Shown piece after piece: positions 55,365 through 64,000 of a stretch of DNA of 64,000 nt. Numbering within the stretch: the first letter of the stretch is position 1; each line of letters begins with the position of its first letter. A program made the translations under genes and the position numbers. Source of the DNA: Magnetococcales bacterium (GTDB lineage Bacteria > Pseudomonadota > Magnetococcia > Magnetococcales > JADFYX01); the NCBI GenBank assembly GCA_002753565.1, contig PEAM01000002.1, positions 62,001 to 126,000 on the forward strand, written 5' to 3'. The notes under the pieces are model-generated. The model was not told the DNA's origin. It saw only the letters and a program-made list of their open reading frames with translations, and made no database searches.

Positions 55365-56183
55365 TTACCGATCAACCCTCGCCAGCGCCATTTTAAATGC
55401 CTCGGCACTCTGAAAACGGTCACCGGGCCGTTTGGCCAGAGCCTGTTGGAGAAGAGAGTCGAAGCCAGGAGAGAGGGCAGGGTTGCAGGTGGAGGGGTCG
55501 GGGGGGGTAAAGGTAAGAGTATTCTTCATGATCTCTGCCATACTCTGGCCTTGGAACGGTTTGCTGCCACAGAGGAGTTCGTAGAGGATAACCCCGACGG
55601 AGAAGAGATCCGACCGGGCATCGGTTCGGGAGCCCATCACCTGCTCCGGGGACATGTAGGCGGGGGTACCGGTCACATGTTCAAATTGGCAGGGGATGGA
55701 TTTTTCCAGCCGGGCGATACCAAAATCAGCAATTTTAATCTGCTGGCTCGCCAACAGAACCATATTTCCCGGCTTGATATCCTGATGAACCATACCGGCC
55801 TGATGGATATGGGCCAGGGCGGCCAAAATCTGAGTGACCATTCCAACCGACTCCTGGCTGCTAAAGCGTTTCTGGCTCAGCCAACTCTTCAGGCTGTTAC
55901 CGTGGACATACTCCATGGCGATAAAGGGGGGGGTGCTCTGTGAGTTGAATTCGTAGATGCGGATAATGTTCGGGTGTTGCAAGGTGCTGGCTGCCCAGGC
56001 TTCCCAGGCCAGACGAGCTTGACGTTCTTGGCAGAATGGGTCAGAGAGATAGTCGGGATGGAGGGTTTTGATGGAGACAAAGCGCTGTTCAACCGGGTCC
56101 CACCCCTTTAAAAGCAGGCTGTGGGGGCTCTCCACCAGCAGCGACTGAATCGGATAACGTCCCAACTGTTTGATCAGGGCCAT
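55365..56183 (-). CDS. Hanks-type serine/threonine protein kinase, cytosolic
   Basis: A 272-residue protein consisting only of a kinase domain. Seen: lysine K39 in VSIKTL, catalytic HQDIKPGN (D135, N140), DFG (D153), activation-segment GTPAYMSPEQ and DLFSVGVILYELLCG. The glycine-rich loop is not recognisable: the N-terminus reads LGRYPIQSLLVESPHSLLLK with no GxGxxG, and the usual R of HRD is Q. No membrane segment, PASTA or sensor domain. It may still be active, or act as a weak or scaffold kinase. Upstream is a gamma-carbonic anhydrase gene; downstream tolB. No phosphatase is nearby. Confidence 0.88.
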   Translation of the reverse strand: MALIKQLGRYPIQSLLVESPHSLLLKGWDPVEQRFVSIKTLHPDYLSDPFCQERQARLAWEAWAASTLQHPNIIRIYEFNSQSTPPFIAMEYVHGNSLKSWLSQKRFSSQESVGMVTQILAALAHIHQAGMVHQDIKPGNMVLLASQQIKIADFGIARLEKSIPCQFEHVTGTPAYMSPEQVMGSRTDARSDLFSVGVILYELLCGSKPFQGQSMAEIMKNTLTFTPPDPSTCNPALSPGFDSLLQQALAKRPGDRFQSAEAFKMALARVDR

Positions 56184-56209
56184 GGCTTCTCACTGGGGGC
56201 GGTTGGTTA

Positions 56210-56749
56210 TCAATCACTCAAACCGGTACGATGACGATGGGATAGTGTAACATAGTTCAGAGTGGTTTTGAGGGTTGCCTGCAACTCCTCTGGCGTGCGA
56301 GGACGAATCTGCCGGGCCGGACTACCCAACCAGAGGGTTTCTGGAGGGACAATCTTGCCAGGGGTAAGGAGAGATCCGGCCCCGAGCATGGCTCTCTGGC
56401 CAACCATGGCCCGATCCAAAACAATAGCGCCAATACCGATCATGGCACCCTGTTCGATGTGGCAGGCGTGAAGGGTAACCTGATGACCAATCAAAACCTG
56501 ATCGCCAATAATCAGGGGCGTCCCTTGAGGATTATGTTCAGTGGGACGCGTAACATGGAGAATGGAGCCATCCTGAATATTGGATTCCGCACCGATCACG
56601 ATGGTGTTGACATCACCACGAATCACCACACCAGGCCAGATGGAGCTGTGCGGGCCAATACGGACCTGACCAATAATGGTGGCATCAGGATGGATAAAAG
56701 CGGAAGAGTCAATATGAGGGTGATGACCCTCAAAGCTATGGATGGGCAT
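56210..56749 (-). CDS. Gamma-carbonic anhydrase family protein
   Basis: A 179-residue left-handed beta-helix protein of hexapeptide repeats (SSIWPGVVIRGDVNTIVIG). The three zinc-binding histidines of the class are present: H65 (ILHV), H89 and H94 (GHQVTLHAC). Members include true carbonic anhydrases, the YrdA/PaaY group and mitochondrial complex I accessory proteins; enzymatic activity cannot be inferred from the ligands alone. Its position about 370 bases from nuoA, though divergent, is worth noting. Confidence 0.88.
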   Translation of the reverse strand: MPIHSFEGHHPHIDSSAFIHPDATIIGQVRIGPHSSIWPGVVIRGDVNTIVIGAESNIQDGSILHVTRPTEHNPQGTPLIIGDQVLIGHQVTLHACHIEQGAMIGIGAIVLDRAMVGQRAMLGAGSLLTPGKIVPPETLWLGSPARQIRPRTPEELQATLKTTLNYVTLSHRHRTGLSD

Positions 56750-57115
56750 GCGGTCTCATTCCATGAAGTAAAAAAAAGGATAGAAAAAGATTATGGCCTC
56801 ATCCAAAGATAAAAATCCAGATTCTGCAAAAATTAACCCATTGCATCAGAACTCACTAATATTAGAGGGTTCTTATGGTTATGAGCAGGAATGAATCGGG
56901 GGAAAAATAGTTGATAAAAAATTGATGATGTAACTTCAGCTAATTTAAAGGAATGGTCCTGTTATACCAAGCCAGCCCGCTGACAAAATAGGTATAGTCA
57001 GTTGACGAAGAACCGTTTGGCGTGTAGGTTTCAAAGCTGTTTGGGACACTGTTTTAAGTGCTGATTCTGGTACTGACTGCAGGTCTGACTGCTTGGGACG
57101 TTTTGGAGCCTGACT
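56750..57115. promoter_or_regulatory. Divergent control region upstream of nuoA
   Basis: A 366-base AT-rich gap. A possible nuo promoter is TTGACG (57002-57007) with TAGGTT 17 bases later; it is weak. A 33-codon frame (56793-56894) has a poorly spaced AAGGA and is not convincing. GGAG lies seven bases before the nuoA ATG. Confidence 0.35.
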
Positions 57116-57472
57116 ATGCTTGAAAATTATTTCCCTGTCCTCGTCTTTCTTGGCGTCGGCTTGGCCATGGCCTTTGGAATGATGGGTGCTTCCTATCTTC
57201 TCGGCCCCAAAAATCCTTACGATGACAAGCGAAGCCAGTATGAGTGTGGATTCGAACCGTTCAATCGCGTCCGTATGCAGTTTGATATTCGTTTCTACCT
57301 CCTGGCGATCCTCTTCATCATCTTCGACATCGAAGCGGCATTTTTGTTCCCCTGGGCGGTCGCTTTTACTGAAATAGGCATCATCGGCTTTATCGAGATG
57401 GTCCTTTTTCTCTTTGTTTTGTTGGTTGGTTATGCCTATGCCTGGAAGAAAGGTGCTTTAGAATGGGAGTAG
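57116..57472 (+). CDS. nuoA: NADH-quinone oxidoreductase subunit A
   Basis: A 118-residue membrane subunit with three helices. The conserved loop YECGFEPF is present, as is [22 protein letters not shown]. It is the first gene of the operon nuoA-B-C-D-E-F-G. Confidence 0.97.
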   Translation: MLENYFPVLVFLGVGLAMAFGMMGASYLLGPKNPYDDKRSQYECGFEPFNRVRMQFDIRFYLLAILFIIFDIEAAFLFPWAVAFTEIGIIGFIEMVLFLFVLLVGYAYAWKKGALEWE

Positions 57473-57975
57473 TCGAGCAGATCAACAACGAGGTTTCAGA
57501 TCGGGGCTTTATGCTCACCTCGGCGGATAAACTGGTCAACTGGGCAAGAACCTGTTCCATGTGGCCCATGACGTTTGGTCTGGCCTGTTGCGCGGTAGAG
57601 ATGATGCATGCAGGTGCCAGCCGATACGACCTGGACCGGTTTGGCATGGGTGCCTTTCGGGGGAGTCCTCGCCAGTCCGACCTGATGATTGTCGCTGGAA
57701 CCCTGACCAATAAAATGGCCCCGGCCTTGCGGTTGCTCTACGACCAAATGTCCGAACCCCGTTGGGTCATCTCCATGGGTTCCTGTGCCAACGGTGGCGG
57801 TTATTACCATTACGGCTATTCGACGGTGCGAGGATGTGACCGTATTGTCCCGGTAGATGTCTATATTCCCGGTTGCCCGCCAACGGCAGAGGCTTTTCTT
57901 TACGGGATATTGCAGTTACATAAAAAGATTCACCGCACCCACACCCTCTACAGCGGGTGGGGAGAGCGGGCATGA
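57463..57975 (+). CDS. nuoB: NADH-quinone oxidoreductase subunit B
   Basis: The 170-residue subunit holds cluster N2 next to the quinone site. Ligand cysteines are in [18 protein letters not shown] and IPGCPPTAE. It overlaps nuoA by 10 bases. Confidence 0.97.
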   Translation: MGVVEQINNEVSDRGFMLTSADKLVNWARTCSMWPMTFGLACCAVEMMHAGASRYDLDRFGMGAFRGSPRQSDLMIVAGTLTNKMAPALRLLYDQMSEPRWVISMGSCANGGGYYHYGYSTVRGCDRIVPVDVYIPGCPPTAEAFLYGILQLHKKIHRTHTLYSGWGERA

Positions 57976-58547
57976 TAGCAGAAAAGTTGGACAATCTAGA
58001 GAAGTTGGTTGGTGAAAAATTTCCCAGCCTCACCATCGAAAAAGAGCTGGAAGCGTTGGTACTTCGGGTCTCTCCTGACCAGTTGATCGAAACCATGACC
58101 CAGCTTCGTGATGGGCCAGGGTTGGACTTTACCATGATGATCGACCTGGCGGGTGTCCACTATCCAGATCGCAAAGAGCCGTTCGAGGTGGTCTATCAGC
58201 TTCTGTCGGTTAAAAAGAACCATCGGATTCGCATCAAGGTTTCTGTGGATGAAGAGACGCCGGTTCCCTCCATTATTTCGGTCTGGGGCTGTGCGGATTG
58301 GTTTGAGCGGGAGGCGTACGATATGTTCGGCATCCGTTTTAGTGGCCATCCTGACCTGCGACGTCTGCTGAGTGAGTACGACTTTGAAGGGCACCCTTTA
58401 AGAAAGGATTTCCCTCTGTCGGGCAAGATTGAGATGCGATATGACGAAAAGTTGGGGCGTGTTGTTCGTGAGCCGATTGATATGAGTCGGAATCCACGGG
58501 AACCGTTCAAGCGTAAAGATCGGGAACCTTATCCTCAGACTCCCTGA
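57972..58547 (+). CDS. nuoC: NADH-quinone oxidoreductase subunit C
   Basis: A 191-residue, 30-kDa-type subunit of the connecting module. Family segments [22 protein letters not shown] and [13 protein letters not shown] are intact. The ATG overlaps the nuoB stop (ATGA) with GGAGAG just upstream; a GTG at 57957 is a less likely start. It is a separate gene from nuoD, unlike the fused nuoCD of E. coli. Confidence 0.96.
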   Translation: MIAEKLDNLEKLVGEKFPSLTIEKELEALVLRVSPDQLIETMTQLRDGPGLDFTMMIDLAGVHYPDRKEPFEVVYQLLSVKKNHRIRIKVSVDEETPVPSIISVWGCADWFEREAYDMFGIRFSGHPDLRRLLSEYDFEGHPLRKDFPLSGKIEMRYDEKLGRVVREPIDMSRNPREPFKRKDREPYPQTP

Positions 58548-58635
58548 TAGCCCTAAGGGCGGTTGGTTTTTTGTGTGGGTAGGCAAAGGACAACGGATGG
58601 CGATGGGTAACGACTGTGGCGGTGGATAACGAGTG

Positions 58636-59817
58636 ATGGAAGAGCGGAAAGAGTTTCAGAACTATACCATAAACTTCGGACCACAACATCCGGCGGCTCA
58701 CGGCGTGCTGCGTCTTCTGCTGGAGTTGGATGGCGAAGTGGTGGAGCGGGCCGATCCCCATATTGGTTTATTGCATCGGGGTACCGAGAAGCTTCTAGAG
58801 CATAAAACCTATCTGCAGGGCGTCCCCTATTTTGACCGACTGGACTACATGTCCATGATGTCTGAAGAGCACACCTGGGTTTTAGCGGTAGAAAAATTGA
58901 TGGGTATTGAGGCACCGCCTCGGGCTCAGTATATTCGGGTTATCTTTGCTGAGTTGACACGAATGCTCAACCATCTGCTGTTTTTGGGTGCGCACGGTCT
59001 GGATGTAGGTGCCATGACCATGTTTATCTACACCTTCCGGGAGCGGGAGGTCATCTTCGATATGTACGAGGCTGTCTGTGGCGCCAGGATGCATGCGGCC
59101 TATTTCAGGCCCGGTGGCGTTGCTCGAGATCTTCCCGAGGGCTTGGAAGAGAAGATTCGTGAATTTACAGAAGACTTTCCCTCCAAGTTGGATGAGTACG
59201 AGGTGCTGTTGACCAACAACCGCATCTGGAAACAGCGGCTGGTGGATGTGGGAATTGTCACCGAGCAGGAGGCGTTGGATTGGGGTTTTGTTGGTCCCAT
59301 GTTACGGGGCTCTGGGGTGGCATACGATCTCAGAAAAGCTGAACCTTACGACGCCTATGACAAGGTGGATTTTGACATTCCGGTCGGCAAAAATGGTGAC
59401 TGCTATGACCGTTATCTGGTTCGGATAGAGGAGCTGCGGCAGAGCTGCCGGATTATTCTTCAATCGTTGGATCAGATGGAAGAGGGGCCGGTAAAGTACG
59501 ACGACTTTAAACTGTCGGTGCCCTACCAAAAAGATCAAGAGACGGGTATGGAGTCTCTGATCCACCACTTTAAGCACTTCTCCTCTGGGTTTGATGTGCC
59601 GGCGGGCGAGATCTATCTTGCTACCGAAAGCCCTAAAGGTGAGTTTGGCGTCTATATTGTCTCGACAGGGGGAGCAAAACCCTACCGAGTCAAGATCAGG
59701 GCGGCTGGGTTCAATCATCTTCAAGCCACCAAGCATATGTTGCCCGGTTTGATGTTGACAGATGTGACGACGGTAATCGGAACCATCGATATCGTTTTTG
59801 GAGAGATCGATCGGTAG
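58636..59817 (+). CDS. nuoD: NADH-quinone oxidoreductase subunit D
   Basis: The 49-kDa subunit, 393 residues here, lining the quinone cavity. [15 protein letters not shown] with the quinone-binding histidines, [16 protein letters not shown]-type EKLLEHKTY, and the C-terminal [12 protein letters not shown]-type ending are seen. ATG 58636 is preferred over an overlapping GTG at 58633. An 88-base gap follows nuoC. Confidence 0.97.
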   Translation: MEERKEFQNYTINFGPQHPAAHGVLRLLLELDGEVVERADPHIGLLHRGTEKLLEHKTYLQGVPYFDRLDYMSMMSEEHTWVLAVEKLMGIEAPPRAQYIRVIFAELTRMLNHLLFLGAHGLDVGAMTMFIYTFREREVIFDMYEAVCGARMHAAYFRPGGVARDLPEGLEEKIREFTEDFPSKLDEYEVLLTNNRIWKQRLVDVGIVTEQEALDWGFVGPMLRGSGVAYDLRKAEPYDAYDKVDFDIPVGKNGDCYDRYLVRIEELRQSCRIILQSLDQMEEGPVKYDDFKLSVPYQKDQETGMESLIHHFKHFSSGFDVPAGEIYLATESPKGEFGVYIVSTGGAKPYRVKIRAAGFNHLQATKHMLPGLMLTDVTTVIGTIDIVFGEIDR

Positions 59818-59877
59818 AAGCAGTTTGGGAACGGTTCAAGACCTATTAATATCGAGCAATCGCGCGGCATTTAATCG

Positions 59878-60390
59878 ATGAGTGAGATGCAAGAAGATAC
59901 CAATACAGAACGTCCACAATTCTCCGCAGATGCGTTGAAGCAGGTGGATGAGATATTCAGCCGCTATCCCAAGGAGAGGCGGGCCTCAGCCTTGATGCCT
60001 GTTTTGCATCTGGCCCAGAGTGAATTTGGCGGCTGGCTCTCCCGACAAACATTGGATTATGTGGCGGAAGTCGTTGGCGTTGCCCCCATACGCTGTTATG
60101 AGGTGGCCACCTTCTATACCATGTACAATCTAAAGCCGGTGGGAAAATACCATGTGCAGGTTTGCACCAATATTTCCTGTTGGCTGTGTGACTCCGAAAC
60201 CATCGTCAGCTCTTTGGAAGAGAAACTGCAGGCGAAGGTCGGGTCGACCACATCGGATAATCGCTTTACCCTATCGGCGGTTGAGTGTCTAGGTGCCTGT
60301 ATCAATGCTCCCATGATGCAGGTTAATGACGACTATTTCGAGAATCTGACGGCAGACCGTGTTGCCGAGATTATTGATCGTCTCCCTTGA
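59878..60390 (+). CDS. nuoE: NADH-quinone oxidoreductase subunit E
   Basis: The 170-residue 24-kDa subunit with the 2Fe-2S cluster N1a. Thioredoxin-like fold; ligand cysteines are in VCTNISCWLC and CLGACINAP. It ends 13 bases before nuoF. Confidence 0.96.
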   Translation: MSEMQEDTNTERPQFSADALKQVDEIFSRYPKERRASALMPVLHLAQSEFGGWLSRQTLDYVAEVVGVAPIRCYEVATFYTMYNLKPVGKYHVQVCTNISCWLCDSETIVSSLEEKLQAKVGSTTSDNRFTLSAVECLGACINAPMMQVNDDYFENLTADRVAEIIDRLP

Positions 60391-60403
60391 ACAGGATGAA
60401 GAG

Positions 60404-61678
60404 ATGAGCGCCCAAGTACAAATCCTCTTTAAGAATTCTACAAAGAAGAATAGCCACACCTTGAAGGTTCATAAAGAGGGTGGGGGTTATAAACAGGTAG
60501 AGAAAGCTTTCGGTCTCTCAACCGAGGATATCATCGACGAAGTCAAACGGTCTGGTATTCGTGGTCGGGGTGGCGCGGGCTTTCCGGCTGGTTTGAAATG
60601 GTCGTTCATCCCCAAGGACAATTCACGGGATAAATATCTGGTCTGCAACGCCGATGAGGGCGAGCCTGGAACCTGTAAAGATCGGGATATTATTCGCTAT
60701 GTACCCCATCAACTCATTGAGGGGATGATTATTGCCGCTTATGCGGTTGGGGCTGAGCGGGGCTACATCTATATCCGTGGTGAGTTTGTCCGAGAGGCGG
60801 AAATTTTACAAAAAGCCATCGATGAAGCCTATAAAGAGGGCTATCTCGGCGAGAATATTCTTGACAAGGGGATTCGGTTCGACCTGGCCATCCACCGGGG
60901 TGCCGGGGCCTATGTTTGTGGTGAAGAGACCGGTTTGCTGGAGTCACTGGAGGGCAAAAAAGGTCAGCCTCGTGTGAAACCGCCCTTTCCAGCCAATATC
61001 GGTTTGTGGGGTGGTCCGACGGTGATCAACAATGTCGAGACCCTGGCGGCTGTGCCAGCCATCATCGAAAAAGGGGGAGAGTGGTACGGTAAGCTGGGTG
61101 TAGAAAAATCCAGTGGTACCAAGCTTTTTTCCATCTCTGGGCATGTCAATAAGCCGGGTAACTACGAAGTGGAACTGGGTATTCCGATGAAGACCCTGAT
61201 TGAAGAGTATGCAGGGGGTGTTCGTGGAGGATGGGATAATCTAAAAGGGATTATTCCGGGAGGGGCCTCTTCAGCAATTTTGCCCAAAGAGGTATGTGAA
61301 ACCGTCACCATGGATTATGACGCCATTGCCAAAGCTGGCAGCATGTTGGGGTCTGGTGCCGTGGTGGTTATAGATAAGTCGGTCTGTATCGTCAAAGCGG
61401 TGGAGAGACTCTCCCGTTTTTATCGACACGAATCTTGTGGACAGTGTACGCCCTGTCGTGAAGGTACTGGCTGGATGTCACAGATCATGACCCGAATCGA
61501 AGCTGGTGGGGGTGTGGAAGGGGACATCGAATTGCTGGGTAGTATCTGCGGCAATATATCCGGGAAGACCATTTGTGCCCTCGGAGATGCGGCAGTTGGA
61601 CCGATTGCTGGTTCAATCAAGGCGTTCCGGGAAGAATATCTTTATCACGTAGAACACGGCCGCTGCATGGTAGGCTGA
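60404..61678 (+). CDS. nuoF: NADH-quinone oxidoreductase subunit F
   Basis: The 51-kDa NADH- and FMN-binding subunit, 424 residues. FMN site RGRGGAGFPAGLKWSF; NADH-binding GAGAYVCGEETGLLESLEG; cluster N3 ligands in ESCGQCTPCREG plus a downstream cysteine. ATG 60404 follows AGGATGAAGAG; the frame from 60359 overlaps nuoE. Confidence 0.97.
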   Translation: MSAQVQILFKNSTKKNSHTLKVHKEGGGYKQVEKAFGLSTEDIIDEVKRSGIRGRGGAGFPAGLKWSFIPKDNSRDKYLVCNADEGEPGTCKDRDIIRYVPHQLIEGMIIAAYAVGAERGYIYIRGEFVREAEILQKAIDEAYKEGYLGENILDKGIRFDLAIHRGAGAYVCGEETGLLESLEGKKGQPRVKPPFPANIGLWGGPTVINNVETLAAVPAIIEKGGEWYGKLGVEKSSGTKLFSISGHVNKPGNYEVELGIPMKTLIEEYAGGVRGGWDNLKGIIPGGASSAILPKEVCETVTMDYDAIAKAGSMLGSGAVVVIDKSVCIVKAVERLSRFYRHESCGQCTPCREGTGWMSQIMTRIEAGGGVEGDIELLGSICGNISGKTICALGDAAVGPIAGSIKAFREEYLYHVEHGRCMVG

Positions 61679-61694
61679 GGAGCAAACCGAGAAG

Positions 61695-64000
61695 ATGCCA
61701 ACTCTTATCATCGACGGGAAGGAGATTAGCGTCAAGCCGGGTGCCACCATTATGGAGGCAGCTAAGCAGCTTGGTGTCTACATTCCCCATTTTTGCTATC
61801 ATCCCAAACTGTCCGTATCCGGCAACTGTCGGATGTGTCTGGTCGAGGTGGAGAAGATGCCCCGACCGGTCATCTCCTGCGCCATGCCGGTCAACGACGG
61901 TATGGTGGTAAAAACCAACTCCGAAATGGTGACGGAAGCACGCAAGGGTGTGATGGAGTTTTTACTCATCAACCACCCCTTGGACTGCCCCGTCTGCGAT
62001 CAGGGAGGGGAGTGCTCTCTACAAGATCTGGCCATGAAATATGGCCCGGATCGGAGTCGCTACCGGGAGGAGAAACGCCAGTTTCCCAACTATGACCTGG
62101 GCCCCTTGATTGAAACGGAGATGAACCGTTGCATTCAATGTACCCGCTGTATCCGATTCTCCACCGAAGTTGCCGGTGTTGAGGAGCTGGGTGCTGTCTA
62201 TCGTGGGGACTATATGAAGGTTGGTCCCTATGTTGAAAAGCTGACTTTAAGTTCAGAAATGGCCGGCAACGTGGCAGAGTCCTGTCCGGTTGGCGCCCTC
62301 AATCTCAAGCCTTTTCATTTTGAGGCCCGTGGTTGGGAGTTGCAGCAGGCGGACGGTGTGTGTGGTCACTGTTCGGTGGGTTGTCAGACCAGTAATGAAT
62401 ATCTTGACGATTCCATCAAGCGGGTATCCTCGCGCAGTTGTGATGAGATCAATCTAACCTGGCTGTGTAACAAGGGCCGTTTTTCCTACGACGGACTTGA
62501 GAAAAATCGACTTGAAAAGCCTGCCATTAAAGGTGAGACAGGTGAAATAAGCTGGCAGATGGCCTTGGATCAGGCCGCCGAATTGATCAAGAGCGTCAAG
62601 CCCGATCAGGTTGCCGGTCTGGCAGACCCCTCTGGACGAGGGGCAGAAGAGCTGTATGCTTTCCAAGATTTTCTGCGTAATGCAGTTGGAACACCTCATG
62701 TCGATCACCGTATTCGCCTGAAAGATTTTAGTGGTGATGAGGTCAAGCTGACCCGGGCCGATCTGCTGATGAACACCAGCCTTGCCGATATGGCGAGTGC
62801 CGATGCCATCTTGCTGATCGGCAGTGATTCCCGGTTTGAAACACCGTTGCTCAATCTGAGGCTGAGACAGGCCTCATTGCAGGGTGCCAAGGTGTTCTCT
62901 CTTTCACCCCGTCTGCTCAATGCCAATTTGGAAGGGATGCAGCAGATTGTGCTGCGCCCAGGTAGCGAGTTGGCCTATCTTCAGTCTATTGTTGCTGCAC
63001 AGGGGTCTGGCAAGGGTAAGGGAGAGGCGGCAACCATTGCTTCGGCTCTTAAAAAGGCCAAACGTCCTCTGATCATTCTGGGTGATTATGCCAATTACCA
63101 TCCAGCAGCGGAATCCATCCGGCGGTTGGCGGTAGAGATCGCCAAAAAGGCCGATGCCTTGAGCAGTGACTGGAATGGCTTCAACCGAATTGTCTCTCGG
63201 GGCAATGCGGCAGCCGCACAAGATCTGGGTGTGGTACCCCATCGGGGACCGGGCCATAAGGGGTTGGAGTCCAAAGGGAAAAACGCACGCAAAATCCTTA
63301 AAGGTGCAGCGGAAGGAACGATCAAAGTTCTCTTTTTGCTCGGCGTGGACCCTTTACTGGACTGTACCGATAGCCATTTGGCCAAACAGGCCATGGAAAA
63401 AGCGAAAATCATCTACATCGGTACCCACCATTCACCGGTTTGCAAGCAAGCTGATGTGGTTTTGGCTGGACTGGCTCCCGGAGAGAAACAGAGCACCTTT
63501 ACCAACTGTGAAGGGCGGGTACAGCGAGCTGAAAAAGCGGTCAATGGCCCGGTAGAGAGCAAAGAAGATTGGCGTATTCTCAGAGCGTTGAGCGACCGTT
63601 TTGCCAAGCCACTCTCTTATAACACCATTGAGTCTCTCCACGATGCCATAGCCAAGGCCGATCATCGCTACGATCTGTCCGAACTCTATGGGGATGAGTT
63701 GGGCCCCGCCTGTGATCATGCACCGGTTACCACTGGACTAAAAGTCTCTGGTTCATCCAAAGAGATGAAGGGGATGACACTGATTGTCGAGTCCTCCTTT
63801 TATCACGATGAACCACAAGTTCGAAACTCCACCACACTGGCTCTGTTGGATGAGGGATGTTCGATAAGAATCAACCCCAAAGATGCAGCCAGTCAGAAGA
63901 TTGAAGCCGGTAATACGGTCCGGTTGATCAGCGGTGAGAAGAAGATCGAGTTGATCGCCAAGATTGATGAAAAAGTTCCGGAAGGGGTTGTTTTCGGACA
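61695..64000 (+). CDS. nuoG: NADH-quinone oxidoreductase subunit G (3' end outside window)
   Basis: The 75-kDa iron-sulfur subunit. The open frame runs to the right edge for 768 codons. It has a 2Fe-2S domain (HFCYH, GNCRMC, SCAMP), the N5 ligand set HPLDCPVCDQGGEC, N4 ligands CIQCTRC and ESCPVGAL, and a fourth cluster motif CGHCSVGC plus C258 exactly 27 residues later (C223, C226, C230, C258), the N7 pattern. A molybdopterin-oxidoreductase-like domain follows. The N-terminal ATG has GAGAAG directly upstream. Confidence 0.97.
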   Translation, partial: MPTLIIDGKEISVKPGATIMEAAKQLGVYIPHFCYHPKLSVSGNCRMCLVEVEKMPRPVISCAMPVNDGMVVKTNSEMVTEARKGVMEFLLINHPLDCPVCDQGGECSLQDLAMKYGPDRSRYREEKRQFPNYDLGPLIETEMNRCIQCTRCIRFSTEVAGVEELGAVYRGDYMKVGPYVEKLTLSSEMAGNVAESCPVGALNLKPFHFEARGWELQQADGVCGHCSVGCQTSNEYLDDSIKRVSSRSCDEINLTWLCNKGRFSYDGLEKNRLEKPAIKGETGEISWQMALDQAAELIKSVKPDQVAGLADPSGRGAEELYAFQDFLRNAVGTPHVDHRIRLKDFSGDEVKLTRADLLMNTSLADMASADAILLIGSDSRFETPLLNLRLRQASLQGAKVFSLSPRLLNANLEGMQQIVLRPGSELAYLQSIVAAQGSGKGKGEAATIASALKKAKRPLIILGDYANYHPAAESIRRLAVEIAKKADALSSDWNGFNRIVSRGNAAAAQDLGVVPHRGPGHKGLESKGKNARKILKGAAEGTIKVLFLLGVDPLLDCTDSHLAKQAMEKAKIIYIGTHHSPVCKQADVVLAGLAPGEKQSTFTNCEGRVQRAEKAVNGPVESKEDWRILRALSDRFAKPLSYNTIESLHDAIAKADHRYDLSELYGDELGPACDHAPVTTGLKVSGSSKEMKGMTLIVESSFYHDEPQVRNSTTLALLDEGCSIRINPKDAASQKIEAGNTVRLISGEKKIELIAKIDEKVPEGVVFG

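Noticed and set aside
29394-56749. Many plus-strand frames of 60-250 codons opposite the minus-strand genes
   Set aside because: They are shadows of well-identified genes on the other strand, common at this base composition.
56793-56894. 33-codon plus-strand frame upstream of nuoA (MASSKDKNPD...)
   Set aside because: AAGGA is about 12 bases from the ATG, the sequence is low in structure, and it lies in a control region; conservation would be needed to accept it.

Overview
The window is a gene-dense stretch of a Gram-negative bacterial chromosome, apparently from a motile, respiring proteobacterium. The evidence is: Tol-Pal proteins and lipoproteins, an FliQ-FliR-FlhB flagellar export set, a class II cytochrome c, class I fumarase and a proton-pumping NADH dehydrogenase operon. 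Several traits would fit a deep-branching alphaproteobacterial-type lineage such as the Magnetococcales: folate-dependent TrmFO, the order rpsF-priB-rpsR-DUF2232-rplI, separate nuoC and nuoD, and a family of GC-rich intergenic repeats. This placement is inference of moderate to low confidence; no magnetosome gene is visible. No tRNA, rRNA, CRISPR array, insertion sequence or prophage was found.

Layout. 1-8.5 kb: the 3' part of trmFO, a MepM-like M23 peptidase and prmC; an HATPase gene; cytochrome c, MsrB, a Nudix/CoA pyrophosphatase unit and a CDGSH protein. 8.5-18 kb: lytic transglycosylase and pgeF; the rpsF-rplI ribosomal cluster behind a structured leader; fmdB, folD, gluQ, a methyltransferase-like membrane protein and class I fumarase. 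18-19.2 kb: a 1.1 kb repeat-rich gap holding one convincing 32-codon micro-ORF. 19.2-25.1 kb: argD-argF-argG-argH, preceded by a TMEM165-type cation exporter under a yybP-ykoY manganese riboswitch. 25.1-29.3 kb: a coiled-coil protein, an AI-2E family permease and fliQ-fliR-flhB. 29.4-56.7 kb: a long minus-strand run. In transcription order it holds a gamma-carbonic anhydrase, Ser/Thr kinase, tolB-pal-cpoB, tilS-ftsH-folP-glmM, thrS-infC-rpmI-rplT-pheS-pheT, ihfA, pcm-yqaA-nlpD, pgi, pckA, an MthK-like K+ channel with a small membrane partner, and hemA-prfA. 57.1 kb to the end: nuoABCDEF and most of nuoG on the plus strand.

Most of the window is housekeeping. The less expected material lies between genes. 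(i) A dispersed, modular repeat of up to about 190 bp occurs seven times; six copies lie downstream of a gene in the same transcriptional orientation, four of them at or within three bases of the stop codon. (ii) There are several long perfect hairpins: 1256-1290, 5125-5166, 33497-33540 and 43861-43890. (iii) There is a Mn2+ riboswitch with its promoter and an expression-platform hairpin. (iv) A micro-ORF has its own ribosome binding site and -10 box inside the repeat cluster.

Coding oddities include an AUC start for infC, a UUG start for ftsH, a two-motif CDGSH protein lacking one histidine ligand, a protein kinase without a recognisable glycine loop, and an N7 iron-sulfur motif in NuoG. Genes were identified by reading motifs and family resemblance only; no database search was possible.
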